Positions 35,823 to 45,732 are shown, counted from the first letter of the stretch. The stretch is DNA of 64,000 nucleotides from Chryseobacterium antibioticum (GCF_012927325.1 NZ_JABBGI010000012.1:1-64000); one strand, 5' to 3'. Translations and numbers: made by a program. Notes: generated from the letters alone by a model not told the origin.

Positions 35823-36506
35823 TTATTTTTTCAATGCTAAAATATATTTATCGATGTACAGCTGCTTTTCTTTTGTTTTATACTGCTGGATGTATCTTGG
35901 ATGTTCAAGAACGGTCATCTTTTCAAATAACTGAGCTTCTTTATTCAATGCTGAAATAAATTCTGAATTCTTTTTTCCGAGAACAAATACTTCGGAAGTA
36001 TCCACGCCCAGGCTGATATGTTTCTTCAGTGAATCGATCATAAAATCTTTTACGGCTTCAAAGAGTTTTTTATCATCATAATAATTCGCATTGAGCCATC
36101 CGGTTTTTGCTTTTCTTACAATAGCCAGCGGAAAGGGTGAATTGATATAAACATCCTGATAAAATTCTTCTACCCCGCCATATTCAGCGATCATATCGTA
36201 CATGAAAACCGAGGAAACTTCATGAGTACGGGCCGACTGCATTGTAATGCCACAAATAGCCTCAAGCCTTTTGGTATCGGTAAACGGAACACCCGTCACT
36301 CCTGCTCCATGTCTGCTTGGATTGATCCCGATCATCAATTTCCTTTTGTTCAGATCATTGTAGTATTTATGATAAAACTCCTGCATGACTGTCATCGTCT
36401 CCGGATTGTCCAGGTACGGATTCATAGCCTCAAAGCCTTCAGGAAGTTCTCCTGAAAACTGAAGGTTTTTATTGAATGCTATGACTTTGTCTCCGAATTT
36501 TTCCAT
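35823..36506 (-). CDS. SMUG2-like uracil-DNA glycosylase family protein
   Basis: A 227-residue protein with the uracil-DNA glycosylase-like motif MIGINPSRHGAGVTGVPFTD and a late HPRYIQQY motif, matching the SMUG2 (DUF4918) branch, which removes damaged bases such as uracil or its oxidised forms. It lies 9 bases after the SWIM gene and 30 bases before the helicase on the same strand. Confidence 0.82.
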   Translation of the reverse strand: MEKFGDKVIAFNKNLQFSGELPEGFEAMNPYLDNPETMTVMQEFYHKYYNDLNKRKLMIGINPSRHGAGVTGVPFTDTKRLEAICGITMQSARTHEVSSVFMYDMIAEYGGVEEFYQDVYINSPFPLAIVRKAKTGWLNANYYDDKKLFEAVKDFMIDSLKKHISLGVDTSEVFVLGKKNSEFISALNKEAQLFEKMTVLEHPRYIQQYKTKEKQLYIDKYILALKK

Positions 36507-36515
36507 TCAACTTTA

Positions 36516-38216
36516 TCAGACCTTGTCCAGTTCATCTATAAGAGCTTTCTTTTTTGGAAACGTTACTTTGAAACGCTGGACCATTTCTTTCACCTTGTCC
36601 TCTGCCCCCATCTTCTTTATTTTCTTTAAATAAATACAGATACTTTTATAATTGCTCCTAGATGAAGCTTCATCTATAACAGAATTGATATATTGAATAT
36701 AAAGATTTATAATTTCAGGAAGAAATAGGTGCTTTATGTATTCTTCATACATTTCTAAAAAATGAATTGACTGTGACTTTTTTACCAGTTCGAACAAGTT
36801 TGTCCATCTTTTTTCCCTTATGTATAAACTGGCTGCAAGTTCATATTTTCCACGATATCTTTCTTGCTTTAAAATATCAGAAATCATTTCATCAACAAAT
36901 TCCTGCCAGTTTTCTTCTGCAACATGTTTTTTCAGGATCTCATAATAATCCCGCTCCGGATAAAAATTATCTTTTAAGAGATATCGGGCATATAATACAA
37001 TATATTCTTGATCATTCTCCAGCTCTGCGATTTTAAGCAAGTGATTATACCATTTCTTGACAAGTCCCGGTCTTTCTTTTCTATCTAAAACAACCCCTTC
37101 CTTTGCTATTTCTTTTGCTTTCCCGTATTCAAAATTATGGATGGCTATAGAAATGGCCTTACTTCTAAGTTCAGTATTATGAAGGTTTCCATTTAAAAAC
37201 TTTTCGGCTTCATCTATGCCTTTCCACTTCAGGAGCGTGTCATATTTAAGATTTTCTAATTTTTCCACGCCGTAATCATTATCTTTTTCTGAATTTCCTG
37301 AAATTCTTATCAATATTTGTTCTGCTTCCTTTTTGTTTTTAACAAATTTACCCGATAGAACCAACATCGCTTCGTGCCAGCCCCATCCTTTAAATTTATT
37401 TTTATCAAAGACCTCAAAACAATAAGACATGATTTCTTTTCTCAAATCCTCAGGCAGTTCTGATAAAGCAATTGTCTCAAGAGCACTGAAGGAGCCGTCT
37501 ATCAGTGAAGATAAATATCCATCACTATCATCACAAAATTGCGTTGCAGCAATTGATTCCTCCAGAAGCGCGGAAGACCTGTAAAATACTGTAATCAGAT
37601 TGCCTTGATCTATATATTTTTCTATATCAGATAAAAAAGCAAGCAGTTGATTGCCCACTTTTTTCATTTGGTATCGTTCAATGAAGCCGTATCTATCTTT
37701 GCCTGATCTATAAATATCTTTTATTTGCCCTTGATAAAGTTCAAAAGAGTCGTTTCCGGAAATAACAGCAAAATTGCTGATAAAGGCATTATTGAAGTTC
37801 CTATCAGTACTGGTATAATCCAAAACAAACTTTTTTAATTCTTCATGTGAAATTGTATCCAATATCTTTGAGAAATCAACCTTTTGCTTAGGTTTCGCTT
37901 TAGCCTTAGATTTTGTTTTTTGTGATTCTTCCACTATATCTATAGTTTTATATTGTTGTAAAATGGAAAATAAAACGGCAACTTCATGTTTACAAAACTC
38001 ACCATGATCATATGGACAATCACAAAAGTGCTCTTGGATTTCACCATCATGCAACCTTATTTCAACTTCATAATTCTCTGTTCCTGAAACTATTGCAGTA
38101 AAATGATCTTCCTCTAATTCTGTAATATATTCAACAAAACCATTCTTATAGTATTCTCTGGCTCTATCAACAATTTTAGAATCAATCATATTTTCAAAAT
38201 TCGTTATTGAAATCAT
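36516..38216 (-). CDS. SWIM zinc finger domain protein
   Basis: A 566-residue protein with an N-terminal SWIM finger, C-D-C-P-x6-C-K-H (residues about 67-80: HFCDCPYDHGEFCKHEV). SWIM fingers bind DNA or proteins and are often encoded near SNF2-type helicases. The long remainder is alpha-helical with TPR-like helix pairs. It leads the operon with SMUG2 glycosylase and helicase. A direct role in DNA transactions is inferred from context. Confidence 0.82.
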   Translation of the reverse strand: MISITNFENMIDSKIVDRAREYYKNGFVEYITELEEDHFTAIVSGTENYEVEIRLHDGEIQEHFCDCPYDHGEFCKHEVAVLFSILQQYKTIDIVEESQKTKSKAKAKPKQKVDFSKILDTISHEELKKFVLDYTSTDRNFNNAFISNFAVISGNDSFELYQGQIKDIYRSGKDRYGFIERYQMKKVGNQLLAFLSDIEKYIDQGNLITVFYRSSALLEESIAATQFCDDSDGYLSSLIDGSFSALETIALSELPEDLRKEIMSYCFEVFDKNKFKGWGWHEAMLVLSGKFVKNKKEAEQILIRISGNSEKDNDYGVEKLENLKYDTLLKWKGIDEAEKFLNGNLHNTELRSKAISIAIHNFEYGKAKEIAKEGVVLDRKERPGLVKKWYNHLLKIAELENDQEYIVLYARYLLKDNFYPERDYYEILKKHVAEENWQEFVDEMISDILKQERYRGKYELAASLYIREKRWTNLFELVKKSQSIHFLEMYEEYIKHLFLPEIINLYIQYINSVIDEASSRSNYKSICIYLKKIKKMGAEDKVKEMVQRFKVTFPKKKALIDELDKV

Positions 38217-38293
38217 TTGTATTTTATCTTTTTACGTGTATAATAACCATATCACAATTTGCAAATTTATTCATTATTACACTGTTTATTACA

Positions 38294-40789
38294 TTAAATC
38301 AATCCAAACTGTTCAAAATGGTGTGTAAAATGCTTTTTGTGCATCAGCTCCCACATTTCTTTGTTCAGTTTTCCGAACACAAAGTTCATATGTTCTGCCT
38401 GTGGATTTTCTTTGTAGTACACTGAAAATCTTTTTAAATTATCCAGGAAAGACTGTTTGGCAGCATCCAGATTTTTATGCTTTAATTCCAGCAAAGTTTC
38501 ATCTTCAGCTAAGAAAGGAGCCGGGAAATCTTTAGGCATTTTTCTGTGGTTATACAGTGAATCCTGCCATTTTTCCAATTGTTCTTCCGGTGTGAAGCAC
38601 TTGTCGGCTTCCGGTTCGCCTAAACTTACCAAAACTCCGTGCTCTAGATGTTCAATCATTTGCTGAGGTGATATTTTACCCCAGTTTAGCGGAGTGGTTT
38701 CTGTCAGGCCTCCCAATATTTTCTGAACATTTTTCACATTCAGATCAATGAAAGGAGAATGCTTTGCCACCAATGTTAAGATGGTTGCTACACAAACGAT
38801 CTCATCTCTTTGGTTAACTACTTCCACCAACCATTTTACAACACCGGAAGGAATATTTCTTCCTTTTACGCCTCTGTTTATTTTTTCTTTTGCTGTTAAA
38901 TACACTGTGATGGTATCTCCAGCATAAACAGGTTTAAAGAATGAACAGTTTTCCAATCCATAATTCGCGATAACAGGTCCTTTTTTCCCTGAAACGAACA
39001 GTCCTGCCGCTGCTGAAAGAATGAAATATCCGTGAGCCACTGTTTTATCGAAAATAGTTCCCGTTAAGCTTGTAGCATCGGTATGCGCATAGAAGTGATC
39101 CCATGAAACGTTGGAGAAGTTAACAATATCTGCATCGGTAACTGTTCTTCCTGCTGTTTCTAATGAATCGCCCACTTCAACATCTTCGAAATATTTCTGA
39201 AACGGATGTTTGTCTGAGAATTTTTTCTCTGCACCCTGCTGATAGACTTTTGTAATGGCCGTCAACACATCCGGAGAACCTTGAATGGCTGTTTTCTGAA
39301 GGAAGAAATGAAGACCATTCAATCCACCCATTTCTTCACCTCCACCAGCTCTACCAGGACCGCCGTGCATCAATGTAGGTAACGGCGAACCATGACCTGT
39401 ACTTTCTTTGGCGTTATCTCTGTTCAGAACAAAAATTCGACCGTGCTGGGAAGCCATTTTCCATGAAGTTTCTGCGATAAAGCTTTCGTCATGAGAAATA
39501 ATAGACCCTACTAAACTTCCTTTCCCTCTTTTTGCCAAAGCTGCCGCTTCTTCTGCGTCTTTGTACGGCATCAAAGTCGAAACTGGTCCGAAAGCTTCTA
39601 CATCATGAGAGATATTTTTCTCGAATGGCTTATCGTTTAAGAATAGTTTCGGGCTCATAAATGCTCCGTTATCGTAATCTGCATCTATAAGTTCATGTTT
39701 TCCGTCGTAAACTAATTCTGTTTCTGATTTTAAAATATTTACTTTTCTTACCACCTCATCGTACTGCTGCTTTCCTACAAGTGATCCCATTCTGGTTTCT
39801 CTGCTTAACGGATTTCCGATTTTGGTTTGGTCTAAAGCTTTAGATAAAGCGTTCTGAACATCCCCGATGAGGTGCTCAGGAACAATGATTCTTCTTATGG
39901 CTGTACATTTCTGACCTGCTTTGGTCGTCATTTCAGTACGTACTTCTTTGATGAAGAGATCAAACTCCGGAGTTCCCGGTTTTGCATCCAGACCCAAAAT
40001 TGAACAGTTCAGAGAATCTGCTTCCATATTGAATCGTACTGCATTTCCAGCGATGGAAGGCATTGATTTCAGTTTTCTTCCAGTATGGGCAGAACCTGTG
40101 AACAATACGGAATCTCCATCCTGAACATAATCCAAGATATTTCCAGGCTCACCGCAAACCAACTGAAGCGCTCCTTCCGGAAGGACACCACTTTCGATCA
40201 TATCCTGAAAAACGGCATTCGTCAGGTAAGAACCGTAAGGAGATGGTTTTACAATCGAAGGAACACCTGCCAACAATGATGTAGATAGTTTCTCCAACAT
40301 TCCCCAAACCGGAAAGTTATAAGCATTGATCTGTATGGAAACGCCTTCACTTGGTGTCAGAATGTGAGTTCCCAGAAAAGTTCCGTTGGCAGAAATTTTC
40401 TGAGTTTCGCCATCTACCCAGAACGGAGTGTTTGGAAGCATTCTTTTGGCTAACCCGGAATAGGTAAAGAAAGTACCGAAACCTCCTTCTATATCTACCC
40501 ATGAATCTGCGTGAGTAGCTCCTGTTTTATATGATAATTCGTAATATTTTTTCTTTCTTTCCAAAAGATAAAGAGCCACTTTTTTCAGCATCTCCCCTCT
40601 GTCATAGAACGTCATGGAGGAAAGGTTCTTGTAGCCTACTGTTCTTCCGTAGTCAAGAGCCTGCTCAAAATTAAGCCCTTCTGTATCTGAAACAGCGACC
40701 TGCTCGCCTGTAACGGCATTGTACAAAGGCATTCCGTTTCCGGTACCTTCTACCCATTCTCCGTAGATGTAATTTTTCAGTTTTTCCAT
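38294..40789 (-). CDS. paaZ: PaaZ, ring-opening enzyme of phenylacetate catabolism, with extra C-terminal domain
   Basis: An 831-residue bifunctional enzyme. Residues 1-520 are an aldehyde dehydrogenase (catalytic Cys in GQKCTAIRR); residues 540-680 are a MaoC-type hydratase (FEDVEVGDSLETAGRTVTDA). Together they open oxepin-CoA and oxidise the semialdehyde. E. coli PaaZ ends near 681. Here about 145 residues follow, ending WELMHKKHFTHHFEQFGL, which looks like a DUF1569/DinB-type bundle. It is the last gene of the cluster on this strand. Confidence 0.92.
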   Translation of the reverse strand: MEKLKNYIYGEWVEGTGNGMPLYNAVTGEQVAVSDTEGLNFEQALDYGRTVGYKNLSSMTFYDRGEMLKKVALYLLERKKKYYELSYKTGATHADSWVDIEGGFGTFFTYSGLAKRMLPNTPFWVDGETQKISANGTFLGTHILTPSEGVSIQINAYNFPVWGMLEKLSTSLLAGVPSIVKPSPYGSYLTNAVFQDMIESGVLPEGALQLVCGEPGNILDYVQDGDSVLFTGSAHTGRKLKSMPSIAGNAVRFNMEADSLNCSILGLDAKPGTPEFDLFIKEVRTEMTTKAGQKCTAIRRIIVPEHLIGDVQNALSKALDQTKIGNPLSRETRMGSLVGKQQYDEVVRKVNILKSETELVYDGKHELIDADYDNGAFMSPKLFLNDKPFEKNISHDVEAFGPVSTLMPYKDAEEAAALAKRGKGSLVGSIISHDESFIAETSWKMASQHGRIFVLNRDNAKESTGHGSPLPTLMHGGPGRAGGGEEMGGLNGLHFFLQKTAIQGSPDVLTAITKVYQQGAEKKFSDKHPFQKYFEDVEVGDSLETAGRTVTDADIVNFSNVSWDHFYAHTDATSLTGTIFDKTVAHGYFILSAAAGLFVSGKKGPVIANYGLENCSFFKPVYAGDTITVYLTAKEKINRGVKGRNIPSGVVKWLVEVVNQRDEIVCVATILTLVAKHSPFIDLNVKNVQKILGGLTETTPLNWGKISPQQMIEHLEHGVLVSLGEPEADKCFTPEEQLEKWQDSLYNHRKMPKDFPAPFLAEDETLLELKHKNLDAAKQSFLDNLKRFSVYYKENPQAEHMNFVFGKLNKEMWELMHKKHFTHHFEQFGLI

Positions 40790-40815
40790 ATTATTTTTAA
40801 CTTTTTACCTGACTT

Positions 40816-41081
40816 TTATTTTTTAACAATGAGTTGTACTATTTTTCTTCCTGCCATAAACAGCAAGAACAGAATAAGGGAAAAATCCAGAATCAGGACT
40901 GCATCTACAAACAGAGTGTAGAGAAAGTCCTTCTGCTTCAATTTTCTGATCACCGCCTCTGATTCTACATGTTCCAGCGCATCAGAAATTCCCACTGACT
41001 CCCATAATAGATAGAACCCAACATAATTGGCTCCAATAAGAGCAATGAACAGGAAAATCCAATATTTTTCAGAAGATCCAT
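40816..41081 (-). pseudogene. Frameshifted small membrane protein gene
   Basis: The ATG at 41081 overlaps the upstream stop (TAATG), but the frame breaks after MDLLKNI. If one A is added to the A5 run (T5 at 41065-41069 on the plus strand), the frame reads through to a TAA at 40816 and gives an 88-residue protein: MDLLKKYWIFLFIALIGANY, a charged middle, then a second helix (VDAVLILDFSLILFLLFMAG). The span is one base short of 89 codons. It is either a recent pseudogene or a homopolymer sequencing error. Unknown family. Confidence 0.7.
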
Positions 41082-42403
41082 TATTTCTTTTTTTGAAGCT
41101 CCAGCGCTTCTTTCAATGTATATTTTTTGTATTCGATACCTCCCACATCCTTAGCGTAATCTTCTATGGTCTTGCTAAATCCTGAATTCTTTCTCAGCTC
41201 GTTGACATGGTCCGGATCTTTTATAGGCCACACAAATGACAGCGTTTCCGCTTTTCCGTCCTTTGTTGTAAAAATCGAATGGATCTGCGTTCCATAGATC
41301 TGTTCTTTGTTGTCGTACATCAGCTTTCTGTCTAGCATCATGGCATAGAGTCTGAATGGCAGTTCTTTTTCGTCTGTTGCTTTTTTAATCAGAGGAAAAT
41401 ATTTTTCAATTTTAGGGGAATGCTGGATAACATTCCATACGGCATAATTCTCAGGTTCGCCCACCATAGATTTTCCTGGGTACCCGTATTTTTCAATGAT
41501 TTTCTCTACTTTAACAAGGTTCTCCTGATCCTGATCGTCCATCTTTTTGATGAGTCCGCTACCAACATCTTCCTTGGACAGGTTTTTCTCTTTTATGATC
41601 TCTGCCTTTCTTTCGGGCGTAATGCTAGACTGCATCAATTCCCGGTAGATCTGGTCGTCTTTATAAATCTGTGCAAGCTCTTTTTTGAGTTCAAGGTTGA
41701 GCGGTTTTTCTTCAGTTTTCTTATCACCTCCGAACTTTAACACTTCTTCCAAAGTATAGTTTTTAAAAACAAAATCCTTTCCGTAGAGACGTTTAGCATT
41801 ATCTTCCACCGTTTGATCAAAACCGGCTTCTTTCCTGAGTTTGTTTACATTTTTAACATCTTTAATAGGCCAGATGATAGGCTCGCTTTCTTTCTCTCCG
41901 TCGTGAGAAGAAAATCCCTGAGTTCCATAGATCTGCTCTTTTCCATCATGCATTAACTGTCTGTCCAGCATCATGGCATACAGTCTAAACGGAATTTCTT
42001 TATGATCAGCAGCCGTTTTAATAATTGGCATATACTGATCTATTTTCGGAGAATGCTGAATAACCAACCAAGCTGTTTCATTCTCGGGCTCTCCTACCAG
42101 AGACTTCCCCGGGTAGCCATTTTCTGCAATAATTTTTTCAACTTTTTTGAGATTTTCATCATCCTGCTCGTCCATTAGCCTCCATATTCTATCCGTAACA
42201 TCTTCCTTTGTAAGATTTTTTTCTTTCATGACCTTTTCCCTTTGCTCCTGTGAAACATTCGGTTGTATCAGCTCACGATATATTTGATCATCTCTATGAA
42301 TCTGTGTTAATTCATTTTTAAGCTTCAAATTCATTTTCTTCTGCTGATTTTCCTGAGCATTGATCATAATTGAAAAGAAAAGGGCGAAAAATAAATATCT
42401 CAT
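41081..42403 (-). CDS. Exported protein with two DUF6624-like repeats
   Basis: A 440-residue protein with a signal peptide (1-16, INAQ) and two tandem copies of the same domain of about 200 residues. Each copy has LxxxLxQIxxDDQIYRELxQ, then GYPGKSxVGEPEN, WxVIQHSPKI and LPFRLYAMMLDRxLM (or close to it). The domain is DUF6624-like, unknown function. Internal duplication is obvious. It overlaps the frameshifted membrane gene by its stop codon, suggesting a coupled pair. It is not an expected paa gene. Confidence 0.75.
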   Translation of the reverse strand: MRYLFFALFFSIMINAQENQQKKMNLKLKNELTQIHRDDQIYRELIQPNVSQEQREKVMKEKNLTKEDVTDRIWRLMDEQDDENLKKVEKIIAENGYPGKSLVGEPENETAWLVIQHSPKIDQYMPIIKTAADHKEIPFRLYAMMLDRQLMHDGKEQIYGTQGFSSHDGEKESEPIIWPIKDVKNVNKLRKEAGFDQTVEDNAKRLYGKDFVFKNYTLEEVLKFGGDKKTEEKPLNLELKKELAQIYKDDQIYRELMQSSITPERKAEIIKEKNLSKEDVGSGLIKKMDDQDQENLVKVEKIIEKYGYPGKSMVGEPENYAVWNVIQHSPKIEKYFPLIKKATDEKELPFRLYAMMLDRKLMYDNKEQIYGTQIHSIFTTKDGKAETLSFVWPIKDPDHVNELRKNSGFSKTIEDYAKDVGGIEYKKYTLKEALELQKKK

Positions 42404-42421
42404 GATTTGTGTTTTAGGTCT

Positions 42422-43252
42422 TTATTTTTTGGGTTCTTTATACGGAAACAATTTCACCAAACCTTCATACAAACTTCTATGAAGAATCGTTGCATGATTG
42501 TCCCCTTCCATCATTTTATATTCTACCGTCCAGTTTTTTTTATTTGATTTTTTAAGCGTATCATATAGATCTTCTGCGTCTTTGACCATTACCGGATGTT
42601 CACCTTTTCCTACAGAAACATAAACGAATTTTTTGGTATCCGGAATTGTAGACAATAACTTATTCGCCTGTTTCAAAAGACTTTCATCGTCCCACCATAA
42701 ACTTGGACTGATGATGAAATAATTATTAAACATTTCAGGTTTTTTCAACAATATTTCTGTTGCCAGAAGTCCGCCAAGAGATTGACCGAACACATAGGTG
42801 TCAGTAGTTTTAAACTGATTTTCGATATAAGGTTTTAATTCTTTTTCCAAGAAATTAATAAACTTATCAGAATGTCCTGTTGTAGGATAATCTTTCTGTA
42901 AATCTTTTAAATCGGTGTGAAAAGTGAAATCTCTTTTTCTGTCAATATTGGCAATCCCCACCACAATGGTTTCAGGCATCGCATACATTTGATTAAAAAA
43001 CTGTACTAATCCTGAAACGTGGATGAAGTCTTCATTTATTGAGCCATCCAGCAGATAGATCACCGGGTATGATTTTGTTTTATCAAAACCTTGTGGCAGA
43101 TAAATATTTAAAGTTCTGTCTTCATTTAAGATCTTAGACTTGAGTGTTCTTACCTCTCCAATAGTCAACGGTTTTACTTTCTCATTCTGGGCTAAAACCA
43201 TGAATTGAAAAGCAAACAGCATACTACAGGCAATGAGCATCTTTTTAATCAT
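42422..43252 (-). CDS. Alpha/beta hydrolase, putative esterase (Fes/IroE type)
   Basis: A 276-residue exported hydrolase of the putative-esterase family. The nucleophile elbow is GQSLGGLLA, preceded by PVIYLLDGS and followed by a late GDNHATILHRS with the likely catalytic His. I prefer the ATG at 43252 (MIKKMLIACSMLFAFQ), which gives a compact signal peptide; ATG 43273 is the alternative. Family members hydrolyse ferric siderophores or other esters. It has no obvious role in phenylacetate use, though it sits in the cluster. Confidence 0.8.
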   Translation of the reverse strand: MIKKMLIACSMLFAFQFMVLAQNEKVKPLTIGEVRTLKSKILNEDRTLNIYLPQGFDKTKSYPVIYLLDGSINEDFIHVSGLVQFFNQMYAMPETIVVGIANIDRKRDFTFHTDLKDLQKDYPTTGHSDKFINFLEKELKPYIENQFKTTDTYVFGQSLGGLLATEILLKKPEMFNNYFIISPSLWWDDESLLKQANKLLSTIPDTKKFVYVSVGKGEHPVMVKDAEDLYDTLKKSNKKNWTVEYKMMEGDNHATILHRSLYEGLVKLFPYKEPKK

Positions 43253-43307
43253 CTTCTTTTTCGTTTGTATCATACAATCTTATCCGTTTTGAATAAGGTT
43301 TAAAAAT

Positions 43308-43901
43308 TTATTTTAAATCTGCCCAGATGCTGTAATCAACAGTTTTGGTAGCGGTCTGTTCTACATATTCTGAGAACGGTTCACATGGCAGAATAGCATC
43401 TTTTCCTTCTCTTGCCAACTGTTGGTAAAGCTTGGTTCCTTCCGTTTTCCAATGGATCATTTCATCGGAAACATCGCGGATAATCTTTGCAGGGCTTCCT
43501 ACGATCAGTTTTCTGGGTCCGCACGTAAAATTAGCAGGAACAAATGCCAGAGCCCCAATGATGCACTCATCTCCGATGACCGCTTTATCCATCACTACGG
43601 AATTCATTCCCACAAGACAGTTTTTACCGATATGCCCTGAATGGATAATGGCACCATGTCCGATATGGGCAGATTCTTCAAGTATGGTTTCGATATTCGG
43701 GAAAACATGAAGGGTACAGTTTTCCTGGACATTGGCTCCGTCTTTAATGATAATTTTCCCCCAGTCACCGCGGATCACGGCATTGGGTCCGATATATACT
43801 TCTTCACCGATCTCCACATTCCCAATAATCACCGCCTGCGGATGAATATAAGCAGAAGGCTTGATGATGGGACGGATACCGTGGTATGAGTAGATGTTCA
43901 T
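43308..43901 (-). CDS. paaY: PaaY, hexapeptide-repeat thioesterase
   Basis: A 197-residue left-handed beta-helix protein of the gamma-carbonic anhydrase type. Hexapeptide repeats run from about 20 to 140, with metal-ligand histidines in CTLHVFP and HIGHGAIIHSGHIG. PaaY homologues hydrolyse dead-end CoA esters of the phenylacetate pathway. Length and cluster position fit. It lies 34 bases from the esterase gene. Confidence 0.85.
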   Translation of the reverse strand: MNIYSYHGIRPIIKPSAYIHPQAVIIGNVEIGEEVYIGPNAVIRGDWGKIIIKDGANVQENCTLHVFPNIETILEESAHIGHGAIIHSGHIGKNCLVGMNSVVMDKAVIGDECIIGALAFVPANFTCGPRKLIVGSPAKIIRDVSDEMIHWKTEGTKLYQQLAREGKDAILPCEPFSEYVEQTATKTVDYSIWADLK

Positions 43902-43921
43902 AAAATTTAATTATTTTAATT

Positions 43922-44010
43922 TAACAATGTATCAGTGTAACAATGTACCAATCTGAAAATTCCGAGGTCAGATTAATTGTTACACTGATACTTTATTAGA
44001 TTGTTACATT
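43922..44010. repeat. Octamer-built palindrome between paaY and the thiolase gene
   Basis: Units of TANCARTN run inward and are mirrored outward. GTATCAGTGTAACAAT (43929-43944) is exactly inverted at 43976-43991 (16 bp), and AATCTGA (43950-43956) at 43968-43974. The centre is AAATTCCGAGG. Confidence 0.75.
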
Positions 44011-44020
44011 ATTGAAAAAG

Positions 44021-45226
44021 TTACACTTTTTCAATGACCATTGCATAGCCTTGTCCGACACCGATACAAAGGGTACACAATGCATATTTTTTATCCTGCT
44101 TCTGAAGTTCCATAGCTGCAGAACCAATGATTCTTGCTCCTGAAACTCCCAGTGGATGGCCAATGGCAATAGCTCCTCCGTTTGGATTCACTCTTGAATC
44201 ATCATCCTGTAAACCTAAGCTTCTGGTCACGGCTAAAGCCTGTGCTGCAAATGCTTCGTTCAGTTCAATGATATCCATATCATCAAGGGAAAGGTTTAAT
44301 CTTTTTAATAATTTTTGAGTAGCTTCTACAGGTCCGATTCCCATAATTCTGGGCTCTACTCCAGCTACGGCAGATCCTAAGATTTTAGCTTTTGGTTTTA
44401 AACCATATTTTTTTACCGCTTCTTCGCTTGCCAGGATAAGAGCTGCTGCTCCGTCATTCATTCCTGAAGCATTTCCGGCAGTTACGGTTCCCTCTTTTCT
44501 GAAAGCGGGACGAAGTTTTCCTAAACCTTCCATGGAAGAGGTCGATTTGATAAATTCATCCTGATCAAAAATTTTAGGTTCACCTTTTTTCTGAGAAATT
44601 TCAACTTTTACAATTTCTTCCGCCAGTCTTCCACTTTGCTGAGCTTTTGTCGCTTTCTGCTGAGACCATAAAGCAAATTTATCCTGATCTTCTCTGCTGA
44701 TATTATGCATATCTGCCAAGTTTTCAGCGGTATCACCCATTCCGTCAACGCCGTACATTTCTTTCATCTTCGGATTGACAAAACGCCATCCGAAAGTGGT
44801 ATCAAACATCTGGCTGTCTCTTCCGAAAGCAGCACCGGGTTTAGACATTACGTAAGGCGAACGAGTCATGTGCTCTACTCCACCTGCAATATAAATTTCA
44901 CCTTCTCCTGCAGCAATGGAACGGAAAGCATTGGCTACCGCCGACATTCCCGAAGCACAAAGCCTGTTTACCGTTTCTCCTCCTATTTTGTAAGGCAGTC
45001 CAGCCAATAGAAGAGCCATTCTTGCTACGTTACGGTTATCTTCCCCGGCCTGGTTAGCACATCCGAAAATAACGTCCTCAATTTCCTCTGCAGGAACTTC
45101 AGGATTTCTTGCCATAACTTCTTTAATAACCACTGCTGCCAGATCATCAGCTCTTACTTCTGATAATCCACCCTGTAGTTTTGAGATTGGGGTTCTCACG
45201 TAGTCTATGATGTATACGTTGTTCAT
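44021..45226 (-). CDS. Acetyl-CoA acyltransferase (3-oxoadipyl-CoA thiolase, PaaJ/PcaF type)
   Basis: A 401-residue thiolase that would release acetyl-CoA and succinyl-CoA from 3-oxoadipyl-CoA at the end of the pathway. The active-site Cys is in [11 protein letters not shown] (about residue 88); the C-terminal boxes are [20 protein letters not shown] and LCIGVGQG with the second Cys. The length matches PcaF (400). The exact substrate is inferred from the cluster; a plain acetyl-CoA C-acetyltransferase is possible. Confidence 0.88.
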   Translation of the reverse strand: MNNVYIIDYVRTPISKLQGGLSEVRADDLAAVVIKEVMARNPEVPAEEIEDVIFGCANQAGEDNRNVARMALLLAGLPYKIGGETVNRLCASGMSAVANAFRSIAAGEGEIYIAGGVEHMTRSPYVMSKPGAAFGRDSQMFDTTFGWRFVNPKMKEMYGVDGMGDTAENLADMHNISREDQDKFALWSQQKATKAQQSGRLAEEIVKVEISQKKGEPKIFDQDEFIKSTSSMEGLGKLRPAFRKEGTVTAGNASGMNDGAAALILASEEAVKKYGLKPKAKILGSAVAGVEPRIMGIGPVEATQKLLKRLNLSLDDMDIIELNEAFAAQALAVTRSLGLQDDDSRVNPNGGAIAIGHPLGVSGARIIGSAAMELQKQDKKYALCTLCIGVGQGYAMVIEKV

Positions 45227-45238
45227 AATGTTTTAATT

Positions 45239-45305
45239 TAACAATCTAATAATGTAGCAGTGTAACAATTATTGGCACATTGTAAACTGGCACATTGTTA
45301 GATTA
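45239..45305. repeat. Octamer-built palindrome between thiolase and four-helix-bundle gene
   Basis: Units TAACAATC, TAATAATG, TAGCAGTG and TAACAATT are followed by inverted units ATTGGCAC, ATTGTAAA, CTGGCAC and ATTGTTAG. An imperfect dyad. Confidence 0.65.
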
Positions 45306-45306
45306 A

Positions 45307-45666
45307 TCAAGGTTTGTTTTTATTTAAACTTGTACTTAATATTTTATATATAATCTTTCCTAATTCTATAATTTGATGTTCTAATTTTTCATCAAATGGA
45401 TAATTTTTGGAATGCTTACACAGATATAGCCAATATTTGGTTTCTTCCAATTCTTTGGCTGAAATTTTCAACTTATTGATAAAATCATTTTTACTGTGAG
45501 GGTTTTGCGCTTCAAATGCATTTGCACCGATGCTTGTTCCGGAGCCTAATAATTGTTTCGCAATAACAAATTTCCTTTTTTCCTCTAACAACTCACAAAA
45601 TTCAATTATATCTAAGGAAAACTGAACCGTTTTCTGAATCAATGGATTATTCTCGAAATTTATCAT
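45307..45666 (-). CDS. Four helix bundle protein (23S rRNA IVS-like)
   Basis: A 119-residue all-helical protein of the S23/IVP type. The family motif is visible in FVIAKQLLGSGTSIGANAFEAQ and in KLKISAKELEETKYWLYL. These proteins are found as strays across Bacteroidota genomes and have no settled function; similar ones may guide mobile introns or diversity elements. Its place inside the paa cluster looks like an insertion. It is bordered by two repeat elements. Confidence 0.82.
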   Translation of the reverse strand: MINFENNPLIQKTVQFSLDIIEFCELLEEKRKFVIAKQLLGSGTSIGANAFEAQNPHSKNDFINKLKISAKELEETKYWLYLCKHSKNYPFDEKLEHQIIELGKIIYKILSTSLNKNKP

Positions 45667-45693
45667 TTGTGTTTAAAATTATTTTATTTCATC

Positions 45694-45729
45694 ATTGTTA
45701 AATTGTTATACTGATACATTGTTACATTG
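45694..45729. repeat. Half octamer array beside paaI
   Basis: Units ATTGTTAA, ATTGTTAT, ACTGATAC and ATTGTTAC occur without a matching inverted half, as if one arm was lost when the four-helix-bundle gene was inserted. Confidence 0.55.
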
Positions 45730-45732
45730 AGC

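Noticed and set aside
41420..41740. Plus-strand frame over the DUF6624 gene
   Set aside because: It is a shadow of a conserved, duplicated minus-strand gene.
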